The notes under the pieces are model-generated. The model was not told the DNA's origin. It searched no databases and was given only the letters and a program-made list of their open reading frames with translations. From Noviherbaspirillum cavernae (GTDB lineage Bacteria; Pseudomonadota; Gammaproteobacteria; Burkholderiales; Burkholderiaceae_D): a stretch of DNA of 64,000 nt. Made by a program: the position numbers and the translations under genes. This document shows positions 61,689 through 64,000 of the stretch, piece by piece (position 1 is the stretch's first letter; each line of letters starts with the position of its first letter). The stretch covers positions 620,001 through 684,000 of the forward strand of contig NZ_QYUN01000003.1 in assembly GCF_003590875.1 (NCBI RefSeq). Direction: 5' to 3'.

Positions 61689-62825
61689 ATGATGCCTGGA
61701 TCGCGCAGAAATCAGAAGGGTGCCGCCGTAATCACGGTGTCGTTCTGGTTCATCGCCTTGATCGGAATGACGGCGCTGGCGTTCGATATCGGTCATTTAC
61801 TGATCGTCCGCAACGAACTGCAAAACGCCGCCGATGCCGCCGCCCTCGCGGGTGCCAATTGCCTGGACAAGACAACGGCCGTATCGGGAACCGATTGCAC
61901 GAATACCGCTTCTGCCACATTGAACTGGACCATGGCCCGTACGAAGGCGAGCAATTCGATTGGATTCAACAAGTCGGACAGCAAGACCCTGGTCAACGGT
62001 ACCGTGGAGACCGGCTACTGGAACGTCAACGGCGGAACCACGATGCAGGCAACCACGCTGACACCCATCGGCCCGTGCACGGTGGTGAGCGGCGTCATGA
62101 CAACGGCGTGCGACAAACCCGCCGTCAGGGTGACGCTGAGCCGTACCACCGGGAGCAACGGTGGGGCGGTGGGAACGCTGATCGCGACGATGTTCGGCGG
62201 CGCCGCCATCCCGATTACCGCCAGCGCGGTGGCGGTACGCTCCGCGCCCGGGCAGGTAATGCCGGGAAGCCTGATTCCCATGACGATCAATAAATGCATG
62301 TTCGACCTGTATTGGGACTCGACGACCAATACGCCGAGAAACGCCACCACGGAGAGCCTGAAGGGCGTGCCGCAGGTCATCGGCCAGCCATGGGTAATCC
62401 GTATCGGCTCGTCCTACCACTATCCGAATTGCGAATCCGGCCAGTGGACTTCCTTCACCCAGGATGTGAATGATGTACCCACGGTAAGAGATCTGATCAA
62501 TAACGGCAACCCGGATCCGCTCTCCATCGGGCAGGACACCTGGATAGAACCGGGTACCAAGTCATCGCTCTACGACACCCTCGACGACAAGTACCCGACC
62601 CCGCCAGGCGCGAACGTCACCGTACTCGTGGTGGACCGTCCGTCCGGTCTCGATAGCAAGGGAACCGCGCCCATCGTCGCCTTCGCCGGCTTCCATATCA
62701 ACGATGTTAACAAGCAGGGCAAGTACATTCAGGGGCATTTCATCAAGGAAATTACCGTTACCACCGGCTCCAGTGGCATCGGGCCTTCCTATGGCATTTA
62801 CACGCCGCCGCGCCTGGCCCAGTGA
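61689..62825 (+). CDS. TadG-like pilus assembly protein
   Basis: A 378-residue protein. The N-terminal RRNQKGAAVITVSFWFIALIGMTALAFDIGHLLIVRNELQNAADAAALAGAN is the putative Flp pilus-assembly TadG N-terminal domain with one membrane helix. The rest is periplasmic and Thr/Gly-rich. The start at 61689 has AAGGGG at suitable distance; an ATG at 61668 overlapping tadE is the alternative. Full TadG proteins often carry a von Willebrand A domain; none is recognised here. Confidence 0.82.
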   Translation: MMPGSRRNQKGAAVITVSFWFIALIGMTALAFDIGHLLIVRNELQNAADAAALAGANCLDKTTAVSGTDCTNTASATLNWTMARTKASNSIGFNKSDSKTLVNGTVETGYWNVNGGTTMQATTLTPIGPCTVVSGVMTTACDKPAVRVTLSRTTGSNGGAVGTLIATMFGGAAIPITASAVAVRSAPGQVMPGSLIPMTINKCMFDLYWDSTTNTPRNATTESLKGVPQVIGQPWVIRIGSSYHYPNCESGQWTSFTQDVNDVPTVRDLINNGNPDPLSIGQDTWIEPGTKSSLYDTLDDKYPTPPGANVTVLVVDRPSGLDSKGTAPIVAFAGFHINDVNKQGKYIQGHFIKEITVTTGSSGIGPSYGIYTPPRLAQ

Positions 62826-62852
62826 CACCGCAACCCAAGCTAAAGAGACCCT

Positions 62853-64000
62853 ATGAAGATCGCGCTAATCTCCCCGCATAGGAACCAGCTTCAAGAGCTG
62901 GGTCGAGCGCTTGAAACCGGTTCGCACGCCGTCGTGTGCGTTGACGCCGCGACGAGCAGCCTGCGCACCGTCGCCGAGCAGGAGCAGCCGGATTTGATGC
63001 TCATCGAGGGCATGTGCTGCGATCCCGACGAGCTGCATCAGGTCGAGCATGTCACCACCCATCATCCGAATACCGCAGTCATTCTGATCTGCGCCACGCA
63101 TACGCCGGAGTTCCTGATCAATTCGATGCGCGCAGGCGTGCGCGAGGTGCTGCCGTCGCCCGCCGATGCCGATGCGCTGCAGGCGGCGGTACGGCGCGTG
63201 GCAGCAAAACGTGAAGGAAGCAGCGGCCAGAGCGCCGGCAAGATACTCGCCTTCATGTCGTGCAAGGGCGGCAGCGGCGCGACCTTTCTTGCGACCAATC
63301 TCGGCTTTCAGCTGGCCGAAACGAGGAATGTGCTGCTCATCGACCTGAACCTGCAATTCGGCGACGCGTTGTCCTTTGTGCATGACGGCAAGCCGGCTTC
63401 CACGATCGCCGATATCGCGCATGACATCAGCCGGCTCGACGCGTCGTTTCTGGCGGCCAGCACGGTGAAGATTGCGCCGAACTTCAGCATCCTCGCTGCG
63501 CCGGAAGACCCTGCGCACGCGATGGAAATCAAGCCGGAACATATCGATGCCATCCTCCGGCTGGCCGTCGCGCAATACGATCTCGTGCTGCTCGACATGA
63601 ACCGCTCGCTCGACACCATCGCGGTCAAGGCGCTGGATCGCGCCTACCGGATTTTCCCGGTGCTGCAGGCGGGCGTGCCCTATCTGCGCAACGCCGGCAA
63701 GCTGCTGAAGGTGTTCGAATCGCTGGGCTATCCGACGAGCAAGATCGCGCTGATCGTCAATCGCTACGAAAAAGGCGGAGAGGTGGGACTGGACGACGTG
63801 CGGCGCACGATGGGTGCCGTCAATCTTCACACGGTTTCCAATTCCTGGAAGCAGGTCAACGCGTCGATCAACCACGGCAATCCCCTGGTGCAGATGGCCC
63901 GCTCCAACGTGGTGACGCGCAACCTCGCCGATTTTGCGCTGTCGCTCAATCCGCGCGAGGAGGAAAGCCGCGGTTTGTTCGGGCGTTTGTTCAGCCGGGC
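62853..64000 (+). CDS. cpaE: Tad pilus ATPase-like localisation protein CpaE/TadZ (3' end outside window)
   Basis: At least 382 residues with no stop before the window end. Residues about 1-115 are a receiver-like domain (MLIEGMCCDPDELHQVEHVTTHHPNTAVILICATHTPEFLINSMRAGVREVLPSP) with an atypical acidic pocket. A MinD/ParA-type ATPase domain follows, with deviant Walker A CKGGSGATF (137-145) and LLIDLNLQFGDA. It places the Tad machinery at its cellular site. Downstream Tad genes (tadA, tadB, tadC) are expected outside the window. Confidence 0.9.
   Translation, partial: MKIALISPHRNQLQELGRALETGSHAVVCVDAATSSLRTVAEQEQPDLMLIEGMCCDPDELHQVEHVTTHHPNTAVILICATHTPEFLINSMRAGVREVLPSPADADALQAAVRRVAAKREGSSGQSAGKILAFMSCKGGSGATFLATNLGFQLAETRNVLLIDLNLQFGDALSFVHDGKPASTIADIAHDISRLDASFLAASTVKIAPNFSILAAPEDPAHAMEIKPEHIDAILRLAVAQYDLVLLDMNRSLDTIAVKALDRAYRIFPVLQAGVPYLRNAGKLLKVFESLGYPTSKIALIVNRYEKGGEVGLDDVRRTMGAVNLHTVSNSWKQVNASINHGNPLVQMARSNVVTRNLADFALSLNPREEESRGLFGRLFSR

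Overview
The window looks like a chromosome segment of a betaproteobacterium of the order Burkholderiales, probably near Oxalobacteraceae (Herbaspirillum or Noviherbaspirillum type). This is an inference from the rRNA sequence, high GC, porin type and gene content; no search was run. It opens inside a 23S rRNA gene and closes inside a Tad pilus gene.

Layout. (1) 1-1832: the 3' half of 23S rRNA, 5S rRNA and the rRNA operon terminator. (2) 1877-3903: two dead insertion sequences. One is an IS3-family element with its catalytic core deleted; the other is an IS5-family transposase with an in-frame opal stop. A small unknown gene lies between them. (3) 3993-14716, minus strand: a decayed Mu-like prophage. 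It keeps MuA- and MuB-like transposition proteins, a Mor-like activator, a tail assembly chaperone with an apparent programmed frameshift, and a tape measure protein. All head genes and most tail genes are gone. Its early region (12457-14086) carries about 22 non-identical hairpin units of constant 24-bp architecture (10-bp arm, 4-bp centre often ACGT/ACGC/GCGT, 10-bp arm). Arm sequences differ from unit to unit but stay complementary. This is the most unusual structure in the window.

(4) 15544-20357: a GntR/FCD regulator, an orphan branched-chain-type substrate-binding protein, a 267-bp MITE-like element, and a VanA/VanB-type Rieske O-demethylase pair. (5) 20529-25927, minus strand: a receiver-TPR protein, a PAS protein, a FadD-type acyl-CoA ligase and a DUF808 membrane protein. 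(6) 26331-42402: a long plus-strand catabolic region. It holds a three-gene SsuABC-type importer, SDR, cupin, alpha/beta hydrolase, IclR regulator, divergent SDR, ThDP enzyme, aspartate-dehydrogenase-like protein, aldehyde dehydrogenase, two-domain VOC dioxygenase, FAD hydroxylase, two small unknown proteins, a Rieske oxygenase, a Rid-superfamily protein and a VanB-type reductase, ending at a strong terminator. The set predicts uptake, ring hydroxylation, ring cleavage, decarboxylation and aldehyde oxidation of an aromatic acid. I do not recognise it as a characterised pathway.

(7) 42597-44430: an FRG-domain protein and an AraC regulator. (8) 44772-52491: a stand-alone Rieske oxygenase, a complete Liv-type ABC importer (substrate-binding protein, LivHMGF) and an outer-membrane porin. 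This reads as a second aromatic uptake and oxidation unit. (9) 52574-56807: DUF6494-like protein, FolE, a large lipoprotein and a truncated HD-GYP remnant. (10) 57110-64000: the start of a Tad/Flp pilus operon (CpaA, CpaB, CpaC, small lipoprotein, two Flp pilins, TadE-like, TadG-like, CpaE cut by the window end).

No tRNA gene and no CRISPR array were seen.
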